Below are positions 37,499-47,315 of a stretch of 64,000 nt of DNA, piece by piece (positions within the stretch are counted from its first letter, which is position 1; each line of letters opens with the position of its first letter). The notes under the pieces are model-generated. The model saw only the letters and a list, made by a program, of their open reading frames with translations, was not told the DNA's origin and did no database searches. The stretch is from JABDIY01 sp963751955 (GTDB taxonomy: Bacteria; Actinomycetota; Acidimicrobiia; Acidimicrobiales; SZUA-35), in contig CAVVWM010000014.1 of assembly GCA_963751955.1 (NCBI GenBank), positions 62,001 to 126,000 on the forward strand, read 5' to 3'. A program made the translations under genes and the position numbers.

Positions 37499-39730
37499 TC
37501 ATCGCTCCTCCTCTGTAAGGGTCAGCAGGTAGGTCACGAGGGCATCGAGTTCCTGCTCGCTGAGGCGGTCGAGGTAGATCGGCAGCATCTGGCCGCTCGG
37601 CCACCCATCCACAATGTACTGATCGGGCAGCAGGATCGACTGTCGGAGGTAGAGCTCGGCTGTAAGTCCTTCTACCCGATCACCGGCTCTGGACGCCACT
37701 CCGTACAAGGTTGGCCCGACCCCGTTGTCGCCAGGTTCGGCGGAGTGACATACCTGACAGCCAATGCCCCGTGAGTTGAAGACACGCAGGCCCTCTTCGG
37801 CTCCCGGTGGCGGCGGTACATCGTTCAGGAGCACGATCTGGCGGCGACCCGGTTCCAGCTCGATCTCGTTGTCGAAGACCACCGTGGCGGTGCCTCCTGC
37901 AATGGCGGTAATTCCCAGCGTTGCCGGTCCGACCGGCAGCTCCCAGTCGAACAGGCCGATCGTTCGCCCTTCAGATCCGACGACGGTCTCTCTGCCGATC
38001 AGCTCGGAATTTCGTCGAACCTCGATGGTGTCGATGGCGCCGATGGAACCCAGATCGGGAGCGATCAGGAGTGGTTGGCCCTCGGTATGGTCCAGCCCGA
38101 TCCGTACCTCGGCCGTCGACGACTCTGTGCGAAACGGAGCCCGGGTGGCCGCCACTATTCCCACTACAGACAGCACAACAAGAAGGCCCGCTCCCACCAC
38201 AGCTTGGCGGCCCTCAGGTCGGGTGTCGGTGTTCGATTCGCCGTGCTGGCCCGGTTCACCGATCGCCGAGGCCAGGTCGAGGGGTGAGACCCAATCTTGC
38301 ACGATGTTGGCGTAGAACTTGCGGGGTGGGTGGGGTGCACGTGCGCCGGTCATCCGCTCCGACGCCAACTGGTTTCCCACGCCGTAGACGCAATCACCGG
38401 GAGGACATCCCACGAGCTGCACATCGGCTGCACCCTGTTCGGTGAGATGACGAACCGCCGACGGATCGAAGGCACCGGCACATCGAACACCGGAGATGAC
38501 ATGATCAAACCCGAGGTTTGTGGTGATCGTTGCCTCAAGATCGGAGTGTCGCAAGTGCCGGTCACAAGCGATGATGACGTGTTTGCCTTCTACCGGTGGG
38601 AGTGGACTGGACGAAACATCCGGGTGGGTAATGGCCCCGAATGAGCACGAACCGAGACAGATTCCACAGCCCACGCATCGGGAAGATTCGAGAACTGCCA
38701 GTTTTGGCTGGTCTTGACCGCGCCCGATCATGGTCAGGGCGTCGTAGGGGCAGTCGACTACGCAGAGGGCGCAGCCCGTGCATGCGGATGGCTCGATGCT
38801 GACGATAGTGGTGCGCTCACCTCGCAGCAGCCGTGGCACTCCAAGCACGACCCCGAGCACAACCAGGCTCACTCCAACCATCAGCCAGTTGAAGCCTGAG
38901 AGAAGCGGCGGCAGCAAGAACATCACGAACGGATCGAGGGGCATGTTCGAGGGGAGAAGATCAGCCTGAGCCGGGCCAAGCATCCCAACCGGAACGGCGA
39001 TCGACGCCAGGATCAGAGCACCTCCCATCAAGCCCATCCAAATCCGCGGCGGGAACCAGGGAAGCCTCGATCGTCGAAGATGACGCCACGCAAACCATCC
39101 GATAACGATCGTCAGCAGGACGTGGGCGAACCAGAGGACAAGCAGGAACCCCGACCCCGAGCCGGGAATGACTCCGGAAAGCTCTTGAAGGGCGAACTCC
39201 TCGCCGGCCCCGGCACTGCGGAGGAGCCGGAGTGTTGCCTCGTTGATCGCCTGAGCCCGCACGTCCCAGACCAACCAGTAGCCGGTCACACCGGCCAGCC
39301 ACACCAGCACCAGGGCGGCGACACCGGTGGCCCAACGCCACGGCCGCGGACCGCCCCGGAATCGTCCGGCGGCGAAGATACGCCATGCGTGCACCACGGT
39401 GGTGAGCACCAGCGCCGCAGAGGAGTAGCGGTGCAGCGCCCGCACGACCTTCTGGATGGCGTGTTCTTCCATTTTGGCAACCGACTCGTAGGAAGCGACG
39501 TGGCCGAATTCGAAGAACAGTGTGATGTACAGCCCGCTCACCACCACCACGCCGAGCAGGAAGACGCTGATGGTCCCGGCGTGGGGAAGGGGATTCAGCC
39601 GATTCGAGCCGGCAATTCGAAGAACCGGCCGCTCGATCCAAAGGGCGGCGTGTTCGACAGCCGACGATTTGGCCGGTGGCGAACCCGATCGCTCGGATGA
39701 GACACCAGAGCCGGGGCTGCCTACTTCCAC
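37499..39730 (-). CDS. Cytochrome b / 2x[4Fe-4S] / MvhD / cytochrome c fusion
   Basis: 743 residues, uninterrupted, GTG at 39730 inside the end of the oxidase subunit I gene. Order: cytochrome b N-domain (about 45-230) with two His pairs (HRYSSAALVLTTVVHAW; FAHVLLTIVIGWFAWRH) for two hemes; two further helices (to about 310); ferredoxin (about 315-370, CTGCALCVVDCP and CVGCGICLGSC); an MvhD/FlpD-like iron-sulfur domain (about 385-470, VRCAGAFDP and GCPPGDCVYGVGNQLA); a helix near 515-535; a beta-rich segment; and a c-type cytochrome (CQVCH, about 640-740). Each domain is known; I know of no characterised protein with all of them. It probably passes electrons between soluble iron-sulfur donors, quinone and the oxidase. 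Confidence 0.85.
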   Translation of the reverse strand: MEVGSPGSGVSSERSGSPPAKSSAVEHAALWIERPVLRIAGSNRLNPLPHAGTISVFLLGVVVVSGLYITLFFEFGHVASYESVAKMEEHAIQKVVRALHRYSSAALVLTTVVHAWRIFAAGRFRGGPRPWRWATGVAALVLVWLAGVTGYWLVWDVRAQAINEATLRLLRSAGAGEEFALQELSGVIPGSGSGFLLVLWFAHVLLTIVIGWFAWRHLRRSRLPWFPPRIWMGLMGGALILASIAVPVGMLGPAQADLLPSNMPLDPFVMFLLPPLLSGFNWLMVGVSLVVLGVVLGVPRLLRGERTTIVSIEPSACTGCALCVVDCPYDALTMIGRGQDQPKLAVLESSRCVGCGICLGSCSFGAITHPDVSSSPLPPVEGKHVIIACDRHLRHSDLEATITTNLGFDHVISGVRCAGAFDPSAVRHLTEQGAADVQLVGCPPGDCVYGVGNQLASERMTGARAPHPPRKFYANIVQDWVSPLDLASAIGEPGQHGESNTDTRPEGRQAVVGAGLLVVLSVVGIVAATRAPFRTESSTAEVRIGLDHTEGQPLLIAPDLGSIGAIDTIEVRRNSELIGRETVVGSEGRTIGLFDWELPVGPATLGITAIAGGTATVVFDNEIELEPGRRQIVLLNDVPPPPGAEEGLRVFNSRGIGCQVCHSAEPGDNGVGPTLYGVASRAGDRVEGLTAELYLRQSILLPDQYIVDGWPSGQMLPIYLDRLSEQELDALVTYLLTLTEEER

Positions 39731-41451
39731 GGGACGAAGTCAGGCCCCGGAGCGTTGAGATTCATGTTGAAGATCTGATCGACCAGCTGTGGACCGTAGG
39801 CGATCACCAGCAGCAGCCCGGCTGCGATCAGCCATGGCTTGAACCGATCGAGCCATACCGGCGTGAGCTGGGGATGCCGGATCGACTCTGCGATCGGAAC
39901 CTGAGGTACCAGCGCCGCCTCGACCTTCTGGTCCGGTTGCGGTACGGATCATGACGTAGGCGTACAGCAGAACCGAGACCAGCAGGATCGCCCCGCCGAT
40001 CGACACCCGCAGCAGGTGACCGTTCCACTCCTCGGGTGCGTAGGCGGCGTCACCCAGCGGTGAACGGCGGGGCGCACCAAGCAGGCCGAGCACGTGCATG
40101 GCGTTGGAGAAGATGATCATGCCCACGAACCAGGTCCACGCCTGCACCAGCGCGGTCTTGGGGCTCCACAACTGCTTGTCCGAGTGAGGTGAGGGACCAT
40201 CCAGTAGCGTGATGCCCATGAACGACAGCGTGACCGCGGTGGCGACGGTGAGGTGGAAGTGGCCGGGCACCCAGGCGGTGTTGTGGATGACCAGGTTCAG
40301 GTTGTACGACGCGTTGGTCAGGCCGCCGATGCCGCCGAACATGAACAGGATCGCCGCCAGCAGCTGGGCGGCGACCGACGGATCCTTCCACGGCAGCTTG
40401 CGAATCCAGCCGACCAGGCCGGTGCCGCCGTTGCGGCGAGCGCCGTACTCGAGCGATGCGATCACCGTGAATGCGGTGATCATCGAGGGGAAGAAGACCG
40501 AATAGGTGAGGATGGCGTGGATCCACTTCCAGGTCTGTGGGACACCCGGATCGGTGAACTGGTGATGGAAGCCGACCGGCACCGACACGATCAGGAACAT
40601 CCAGAAGGCCAGCCGGGCCATCGAGTCGCTGAACAGCTTGCCGCCGACCTGTTTGGGCAGCATCCCGTACCAGGAGACGTAGGCCGGCAGCAGCCAGAAG
40701 TAGACGAGCGGGATGACCGGTGAACCAGAAGTAGGTTCGAGCCAAGGTGGGATCGGTGTTGTCGATGAGCCCGAGCGACCATGGCAGCAGCATCGTGAGA
40801 ATCGACACGGCACACCCGAGGGTGGCGATCTGCCACATGGCGGCGTTGATGATCGCCGCCGAGGGCGATGAACGGCGAACGGACGCCCCGGTTCTCCTTG
40901 CGCCACGCAGCCAGCGTGAGGAAGAAGCCGAGCCCTTCGATCCAGCTGCCCACGACGACCAGGGTGAGCCCGGGTAGAACGCCCAGCTGGCCTTGAGCGG
41001 CGGGTAGAAGGTGTAGAGCACCGTGGCTGAGTTGGTCAGTATCGGAACCGCGGTGGTCAGCAGACCGACCACCATCATCCAGAATCCGAACTTGTTGAGC
41101 TTCGGATGGCGCAGCGGACGTCGCAGACCCTTGATCGTGGTGAGGGTGGTGAACCCGATGATGAAGAACGTGGTCCAGACCAGCGCGTTCAGACACGCCG
41201 TGGAGCGTGAGGCCCTGGTAGTAGGACTTGATGACCGGCTCGAGATACGGATAGAGGTCGAGCCCGCCGAACTGGAAGGATTGGAGCGGCCCCATGAGGC
41301 TGCCGACGATGAGCGCGGCGATCGCGACGAACATGTGTTGGCCGATGAAACGCTTTTCTCATCGCGTGACAGCTCGTAACCGGTGTCGAAGTTCCGTTCG
41401 ACACGAGTCGGCCGATCCAGACCCGCCTATTGGTTCTTCGACAACGGTCAT
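39721..41451 (-). CDS. ctaD: ba3-type cytochrome c oxidase subunit I, at least six frameshifts
   Basis: Heme-copper oxidase of the B family. Reassembled fragments give: YYQGLTLHG (low-spin heme ligand), YFWFTGHP plus VYFWLLPAYVSW (CuB ligand region, B-type wording), VGFHHQFTDPGVP (two CuB His) and HNTAWVPGHFHLTVATA (heme ligands). The C-terminus after the last shift near 39945 is KPWLIAAGLLLVIAYGPQLV and stops at 39721. Shifts lie near 41345, 41205, 40970, 40860, 40720 and 39945. The ATG at 41451 overlaps the subunit II stop (ATGA). It pumps protons while reducing oxygen, typically with high oxygen affinity. Confidence 0.88.
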
Positions 41452-42034
41452 TGGCCAGCCTCCTCGGCATCGTCAGCCTGACTAGCAGGCACTACATTGA
41501 CGACGCCCCACATCGCGACGTGCCCGGTACCGCAGTACTCGTGGCAGATGTAGGGGAACTCGCCGACCTCGTCGAAGGTGTAGGTCACCGTCGAGACCTG
41601 ACCGGGAACGACCATCATGTTCACGTTGGTGTCGGTGATCTTGAAGCCGTGCTGGAGGTCTGGGCTCGTGACGTGGATCTCGACCTCGGAGCCGACCGGA
41701 ATCTCGAGTTCGCGGGGCACGAACGCCCAGGTCTGGGCGACGACCCATGCCTCGTATTTGCCGTCGCTGATCTTGCGCAGGCCGGGGTTCGACCACGGTT
41801 CGGAATCGAGGACAGTTCGAGGATCAACCTCGGCGTCGGCGCCGTTCGACCTGAAACCCCATGAAGAATCCGGCAACCGTCACCGTGCCAAGGAACACAA
41901 CCAGAAGGCCCACCGACAGAATCATCCAGCCGCGCTCGTACGGGTCGATTCCCATGGACAGACTGGCTCTCATCGACGACGGGTACCGCCCCTGGGTTAC
42001 TCCCTGCGCTGCCGCTGGCTGCAGTGTCGGTCAT
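41448..42034 (-). CDS. ctaC: ba3-type cytochrome c oxidase subunit II, frameshifted
   Basis: Carries the CuA electron-entry site. One TM helix (WMILSVGLLVVFLGTVTVAG) then a cupredoxin domain (WAFVPRELEIPVGSEVEIHV) with the CuA ligands CHEYCGTGHVAMWG. Pieces lie in different frames: shifts near 41955-41975 (after MTDTAASGSAGSNPGAVPVV) and 41860. The start ATG 42034 overlaps the stop of the small upstream gene, supporting it; an alternative ATG is at 41973 (MRASLSMGIDPYERG). The single N-terminal helix is the ba3 type, unlike the two-helix aa3 subunit II. Confidence 0.88.
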
Positions 42035-42207
42035 ACCGTGACTCCACGGCTGATCAGGATCACATAGACCGACGCCCACAGCAGGATGAGCGCCACGACG
42101 AAAATGGCGAGGATGAACATCGTGCCGATCGGCTTGAAGTGTTCCTCTTCGGCCGCGCCGACTGGGTCGAGTTCAGTGGGCTCATTGGTGGTCACGGAGG
42201 CTCCCAT
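42031..42207 (-). CDS. ba3 oxidase small subunit IIa-like membrane protein
   Basis: 58 residues from the ATG at 42207 (MGASVTTNEPTELDPVG); longer starts are not supported. It is a single helix near the C-terminus (GTMFILAIFVVALILLWASV) ending VYVILISRG. The helix-plus-RG end and position before subunit II resemble Thermus ba3 subunit IIa. It overlaps ctaC by four bases and should fill the missing second helix of subunit II. Confidence 0.7.
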   Translation of the reverse strand: MGASVTTNEPTELDPVGAAEEEHFKPIGTMFILAIFVVALILLWASVYVILISRGVTV

Positions 42208-42268
42208 CGCGTCGGTGGTGACCCCTCGTGGGGCTGTCCAGAGTCTCCCCGCGTGCGCCTTGTCGTTT

Positions 42269-42288
42269 ATAGGGACCTTCGTCCCTAT
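42269..42288. promoter_or_regulatory. DosR-like palindrome in the oxidase/cytochrome divergent promoter
   Basis: ATAGGGACCTTCGTCCCTAT: perfect 8-base inverted repeat with GGGAC and GTCCC arms around four bases, as in the DosR/DevR box. It lies between the oxidase operon (start 42207, minus) and the cytochrome c operon (start about 42322, plus), so one site could control both. As RNA it would also be a short hairpin, so a transcript role is possible. Confidence 0.55.
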
Positions 42289-42321
42289 TGAGAGAAAAGA
42301 TCCACTCATAGATTCGCGGGC

Positions 42322-43149
42322 GTGACCGATTCGCCGGGCCCGACCCCGAGACTGCCGCGCGGGTCGCGCTGGCGCTTGCCGTTTTCGCTGTCGTTGCCAC
42401 CGGCTCAGCGGCCCTTGCTGCGGAAACAGGTGAACAAACCGTCGAAGAGCCCACCATGACTGTCGAGGAGGGAGAGTCCGAGGTTGACCAAGCAGTGTCG
42501 GCTGAGCTCCGAGAAGGTGCGGCGGTATACACCGCGATCTGTTCCTCCTGCCACCAGCCAGGTGGTGCCGGCCTTTCCGGACAGTTCCCGCCGCTGATCA
42601 ACAATCCCAACGTGCGACGACGGTGCCTACGTCGCCGAGGTCATCAACAACGGACTTCGCGGCGAGATCGTGGTTGATGGCGTCACCTACGACGGCGTCA
42701 TGCCAGCCTTTTCGACTCTCAGCGATGCCGAAACCCAAGCGGTCATCGCCTACATTCAAAACGGTTTCGAGGCGCCGCCGGATGAGAGCGCAGCGCCTCT
42801 GCCGACCGGCCCGGTCGCGGGAACCGAACTTCCGGCCCTCACCAACATGGCTGCATGGGTGGCCTACCTTCTTGCCGCTGCTGTAGCAGCCATGGTGCTG
42901 GCGCCACGCCTGATGAGTCAGAACAGTCGCCTGGCCGTGCCGTGGCTGGACGCATGGCTCAAGACCGGCGTCATCGTGCTCAGCGTGATCTTCTTCACAA
43001 TGTTCGTTCCGGACTGGGCCCTGAAGACCGGGACGGTGTCCAAGCTGAGTCGCCCGGCCCAGGATTTCATCGGGGTCAGTCTGTGGAGCGGCGGCATGGC
43101 TTTGGTCATCGGCGGTATGTGGTACGCGCACCGAGAATCTCGAATCTGA
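42322..43149 (+). CDS. Membrane-anchored cytochrome c with three C-terminal helices, frameshifted
   Basis: A leader (VALALAVFAVVATGSAALAA) precedes a c-type domain with CSSCHQPGGAGLSGQFPPLI, and a later Met in YDGVMPAFSTLSD as likely sixth ligand. After it come three helices (AAWVAYLLAAAVAAMVLAPR; IVLSVIFFTMFVPDW; FIGVSLWSGGMALVIGGMWY). A shift near 42612 separates the heme domain from the rest, and a second near 42332 is needed to use the GTG at 42322. The stop overlaps the flavoprotein start (TGATG). It probably shuttles electrons between the island's membrane complexes. Confidence 0.75.
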
Positions 43150-44924
43150 TGTTCGAGCTCGAGTTCTACGACGAGAACATCCCCTGCCTTGCCGCCTGTC
43201 CTGTGCACACCAACGCAGGGATGTACGTGGCTGCTATCGCCGATGGAAGCGACGAGGCTGCCTACCTCACGGCGCGCCTGCCCAATCCCTTTGCCTCGGT
43301 GTGCGGGCGTGTGTGCGCCGCCCCGTGCGAAGACGCCTGTCGTCGGGGCGAGATCGATCGGCCGATCGCGATCCGGGCGCTGAAGCGATATCTTACCGAG
43401 CAGTTCGGCCCCGAACAGGACGAGAACGACCTGTGGAAGCAGACATCAGCCCCGCCCCTGGTGGAGCTGGCCCAGAGCATTGGCATCGTCGGCGGAGGAC
43501 CCGCCGGCATGGCATGTGCCCACGACCTCCGGCGTTTCGGCTACAAGGTCGCCGTGTATGAGGCCACCGACCGTCTCGGCGGCGCCATGTGGCTCGGTAT
43601 TCCCGAGTACCGCCTCGACCGTGATGTGCTCAACGCCGACCTCGACGCCATCGTCGCTACCGGGGTCGAAGGTTGTGTACAACACCAAACTCGGCACCGA
43701 CGTCACCCTCGACGAGCTGCGATCCAAACACGATGCGGTGTTCCTCGGAATCGGAGCCACGCTGGGCCGCGGTCTCGACCTCGAAGGCGCCGACGCCGAC
43801 GGAGTGTTCAAGGCCATCGAGTTCTTGATCAACATGAACCGCGGCTTCGAAGTCGAGATCGGCGAACGGGTGATCGTGATCGGCGGTGGCGACGTGGCCA
43901 TGGATGCGGCCCGCACCGCGCTGCGAGCCGCTGACTATGAGTCAAAGAGCCGAAGATGATTCGGGTGACCGCTCGAAGATGACCGAAGCCCTCGACGCCG
44001 CCCGAACCGCTCGAACGAGCTGGTGCCAAAGAGATCACGATCCTGTCGCTGGAAAACCGCGACGAGATGCCGGCCCACGATTTCGAGGTTGAAGAGGCCG
44101 AGCACGAGGGGATCGAGTTCGTTCACCGTCGGGGGCCTGCCAAGATCATCACCAGCAACGGTGCTGTGACCGGCCTCGAAACAATCGGTGTGCGGTCGGT
44201 GTTCGACGCTGAGGGTCGTTTCGCACCCGACTTCGATGAGGAGCGACCGGTCGGTCATCGAAGCCGACACGATCATCCTCGCCATCGGTCAGGCCATCGA
44301 CCTCGATTCGTTGGGCGGGTCCGGCCCAGACGTCGAGCCCCCGTAATACCATCGAGATCGATTGGGATTCCGGAGCGACCTCTCTGTCCGATGTGTGGTC
44401 CGGCGGCGATGCCGCGAAGGGTCCTCGCACTCTGATCGACGCAATCGCTGACGGCCGCCGTTCTGCAGCCGCTATTCACGAGTCATTCGGCGGAGTTCTC
44501 CCCGACGCCAAATCCGGGACAATGGTGGAGTTGCGACAGTTCCACCGCCTCGATGACACCTATGACCGAGTCGACCGAGTCGACGTTCCCACACTCGAGA
44601 CCGGTCGTCGTATGGGACTGGCTGAGGTCGAGTTGGGATTCACTCCTGAGCAGGCCCGTTGCGAAGCCAATCGATGCCTTCGCTGCTTCGCCAACATTCT
44701 TCTCGACGTCGACAAGTGCGTGCTGTGCGCGCTGTGCTCCGACGTCTGCCCCGTGGATGTGATTTCGCTGGTGCCGTCCGAGGAGATCGATCCCGACCGT
44801 GACCGGTGGAACTGCTCTGCTCTTGGACGAAACGGCCTGCATTCGCTGCGGGCTGTGCATCGAACGTTGTCCCCCCGTTGCTCTATCGATGGGGGTTTGG
44901 ACCGGAGTGGGAGTACCGACATGA
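43149..44924 (+). CDS. GltD/NfnB-like flavo-iron-sulfur oxidoreductase, at least five frameshifts
   Basis: N-terminal Fer4_20-type Cys domain (CLAACPVHTNAG, SVCGRVCAAPCEDACRRGE), then FAD site (IGIVGGGPAGMACAHDL; VYEATDRLGGAMWLGIPEYR) and NAD(P) site (VIVIGGGDVAMDAART), as in glutamate synthase small subunit and HdrA/NfnB relatives. The C-terminus adds two ferredoxin clusters (CVLCALCSDVCPVDV; CIRCGLCIERCPP). Shifts lie near 43668, 43930, 44010, 44250, 44345 and 44810. The stop overlaps the cytochrome b start (ATGA). No glutamate synthase large subunit is present, so I infer NAD(P)H or ferredoxin oxidation feeding the adjacent cytochrome complex. Confidence 0.8.
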
Positions 44925-45721
44925 CCGATTATTGAGGAACCACCGGCCAAGGAGACCTCGGCTAGGTCCGGTCAGGAGACCGGTCGGACTGGCGTGGTTG
45001 ATCGGGCTCGCAACACCCAGATTGGGCGTTCGATCTTCCGTACCCCCCGCAAGATCACTCCTCGCGACCGCGCCGCCAGCCACTGGGCCAGCTTCGTACT
45101 GCACATCTACCCGGTGAAGGTCCGCAAATCGGATCTGGCCTTCAAATACTCCTACTACCTGGGCGTCATCTCCACGGTGTCTCTTCGGATCGCTGATCTT
45201 GTCGGGCATCTACCTGATGTTCTTCTACGTGCCCTCGCCCGCCTCGGCCTACACCAACATCCAGACCATCCAGACCGAGGTGGCCTTCGGCCAGTACATC
45301 CGCAACGTTCATCGCTGGTCGGCCCACCTCATGGTGTTCAGCCGTCGCTGCCCACATGGCAAAGATGTTCTACCGCGGCGCATACAAGGCACCGCGAGAG
45401 TTCAACTGGGTGATCGGAGTGATGCTCCTGGTCATGACCTTGCTGATGTCGTTCACCGGCTATCTCCTGCCGTGGGATCAGCTGGCGTTCTGGGCGGTCA
45501 CGGTCGGAACTGAGATGGCCGGCTACTCACCGTTCGTCGGCAGCCAGGTTCAGGGTCTGCTGATGGGTGGCGACACCGTCGGATCATCAACTCTTCTGCG
45601 GTTCTACGTCCTCCACGTCGCCCTTCTGCCCGCTGCGATCGTGTTCCTGCTCATGATCCACCTGTGGCGCTGGCGCAAGGACACGATGCTCGAGATCGAT
45701 CGGGAGGAGCCCAATGACTGA
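44921..45721 (+). CDS. Cytochrome b N-terminal half (b6-like), frameshifted
   Basis: Two-heme quinol-oxidising subunit. Pieces: a soluble N-terminus (EEPPAKETSARSGQETGRTG), then TM helices with NVHRWSAHLM, AAHMAKMFYRGAYK, the Q-site region FTGYLLPWDQLAFWA and HVALLPAAIVFLLMIHLW; the paired His are 13-14 residues apart. Shifts lie near 44930, 45178 and 45345. The ATG at 44921 overlaps the flavoprotein stop. The b domain is separate from its C-terminal part, as in b6f rather than mycobacterial QcrB. Confidence 0.85.
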
Positions 45722-46284
45722 TCGGATGTTGCCCTCGTCAGAACCAACGTCGACACCGGTCGGAACTTGGCAACAAGCCCACGGTGGTGGAGGGCCGCCG
45801 GGTGCTTGGCATGGTGCCGGGCAAACCGGCCGCCGGTGTTCGCAAGGATCCAGCCGACGACGACATGGTGATGGTGTGGCCCCATCTGCTGGTGCGTCAA
45901 GCGGTTGCGGCGCTCGGGGTCACGGTTTTGGTTCTCGTCATCGCCGTGTTCGTCGATGCGCCGCTCAAGGAAGTCGCCAACCCGACGGTGACTCCCAACC
46001 CGGAGAAGGCGCCCTGGTACTTCGCAGGGCTCCAGGAACTGCTGGCCCATTTCCACCCGTTGATCGCCGGCGTGCTGATCCCTGCTGCAATCGTTCTTGG
46101 GCTGATCGCTCTGCCGTACGTGGACCGAAGCCTGTTCGTCAAACCTCAGCATCGCCGGGTAGCGATCGCCACCTTCACCACATTCATGGTGTTGTTCATT
46201 GCACTCACCATCATCGGCTTCGCTTTCCGCGGGCCCAACTGGGGATGGGTCTGGCCGTGGCAGGAATGGCACGGAGAGTTCTGA
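45714..46284 (+). CDS. Cytochrome b C-terminal half (subunit IV-like), one frameshift
   Basis: Membrane partner of the b6-like gene, overlapping it by eight bases. One shift near 45770 joins MTDRMLPSSEPTSTPVGTW to NKPTVVEGRRVLGMVPG. It has the subunit IV signature NPEKAPWYFAGLQELL (Q-site PEWY equivalent) and ends PNWGWVWPWQEWHGEF. Helices: VAALGVTVLVLVIAVFVDA, LIAGVLIPAAIVLGLIALP, TFMVLFIALTIIGFAF. It completes the quinol:cytochrome c oxidoreductase. Confidence 0.85.
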
Positions 46285-46324
46285 TGCGGTACGTAGACGT
46301 TGTGTGTTCAGAGGAGACCGACAG

Positions 46325-46837
46325 ATGAGCAGTGAGGAAATCGAGCGCCGACAGTTTCTGACACGACTCTGGCAGGGGGGTGCCGGTCTCATCGCCGCTG
46401 CAGCGGCCTGGACGTCGTGGGACCTATTACAGCCCCTGGCAACAAGCGGATTCGGAGGCCTCATCCGCACTATCCCGCCAGAGTCGGTGCCCGAGGCTGG
46501 TGTGGTCGAAGTACCAGCAGCCCGGTCCTACCTCACCAAGATCAACGGCGAGGTCGTTGCGATCTCGGAGAAATGCACCCACCTCGGTTGTCGCGTGCCG
46601 TTCTGTGAATCTTCGGGCCAGTTCGAATGCCCCTGCCATGGTTCGGTGTTCAATCGGGCCGGTGATTTCGTGGCCGGCCCCTCTCCCCGAGGAATGGATC
46701 GTTACCCGACCGAGGTTGGGGAGGACGGCTTGCTCTACATCAATACTGGTGAACGAATGGACGGGCCTGCGCCAGGATCGTTCGAGATCGACGAGCCGTC
46801 ACGGGGTCCGTCCTGCGCCACGGAAAGCCATAGCTGA
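46325..46837 (+). CDS. Rieske [2Fe-2S] protein
   Basis: 170-residue electron carrier of the bc/b6f complex. Cluster boxes CTHLGCRV and CPCHGSVFN are intact, with the Pro loop GPSPRGMDRY. The N-terminus ERRQFLTRLWQGGAGLI looks like a degenerate TAT/anchor sequence followed by one helix. ATG at 46325 after an AGGAG element; it ends overlapping the cytochrome c start (TGATG). Confidence 0.93.
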   Translation: MSSEEIERRQFLTRLWQGGAGLIAAAAAWTSWDLLQPLATSGFGGLIRTIPPESVPEAGVVEVPAARSYLTKINGEVVAISEKCTHLGCRVPFCESSGQFECPCHGSVFNRAGDFVAGPSPRGMDRYPTEVGEDGLLYINTGERMDGPAPGSFEIDEPSRGPSCATESHS

Positions 46838-47286
46838 TGCCCTACGAAGTCGACGAGGAACTTGAACAGTCCACAAACCGCGTGATGATGATCGGGGCGG
46901 GTCTGATGTTCGTCCTAGCCGCCATCTTTCCTCTCTACCGATGGATCGAGCCGAGCTCCCGCGAAGAATCACGGGAGGCCAACTTGGCGTCCCTGGCCGA
47001 CAGCGGACAGAACCTCTGGGGCTTCAACTGCGCGTCGTGTCACGGCCTCAACGGCGAGGGCGGAATCGGTCCAGCGCTGAACTCCAAGCAGTTCCTGCAA
47101 GCCGCCTCGGACAGCCAGATCGAAACCATCATCGCCGTGGGTGTCCCCGGCTCGCAGATGAGTGCGTACTCACTCGACTACGCGGGCCCTTTGACCTCAG
47201 AACAGATCAAGGCAATCCGGGTCTTCCTCCGAAGCTGGGAAGAAGATGCTCCCGATCGTCCCGACTGGCGAGACGGACAACCCTGA
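46837..47286 (+). CDS. Membrane-anchored cytochrome c
   Basis: 149 residues. N-terminal helix (RVMMIGAGLMFVLAAIFPLY) then a class I c-type domain with CASCHGLNGEGGIGPALNSK and a Met in GSQMSAYSLD as the likely axial ligand. Co-translated with the Rieske gene, it probably takes electrons from the bc complex to CuA of the ba3 oxidase. It is convergent with the stress-protein gene. Confidence 0.9.
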   Translation: MPYEVDEELEQSTNRVMMIGAGLMFVLAAIFPLYRWIEPSSREESREANLASLADSGQNLWGFNCASCHGLNGEGGIGPALNSKQFLQAASDSQIETIIAVGVPGSQMSAYSLDYAGPLTSEQIKAIRVFLRSWEEDAPDRPDWRDGQP

Positions 47287-47315
47287 GCGCGTCAAAGCAG
47301 GTGAAGAGCCTGAAC

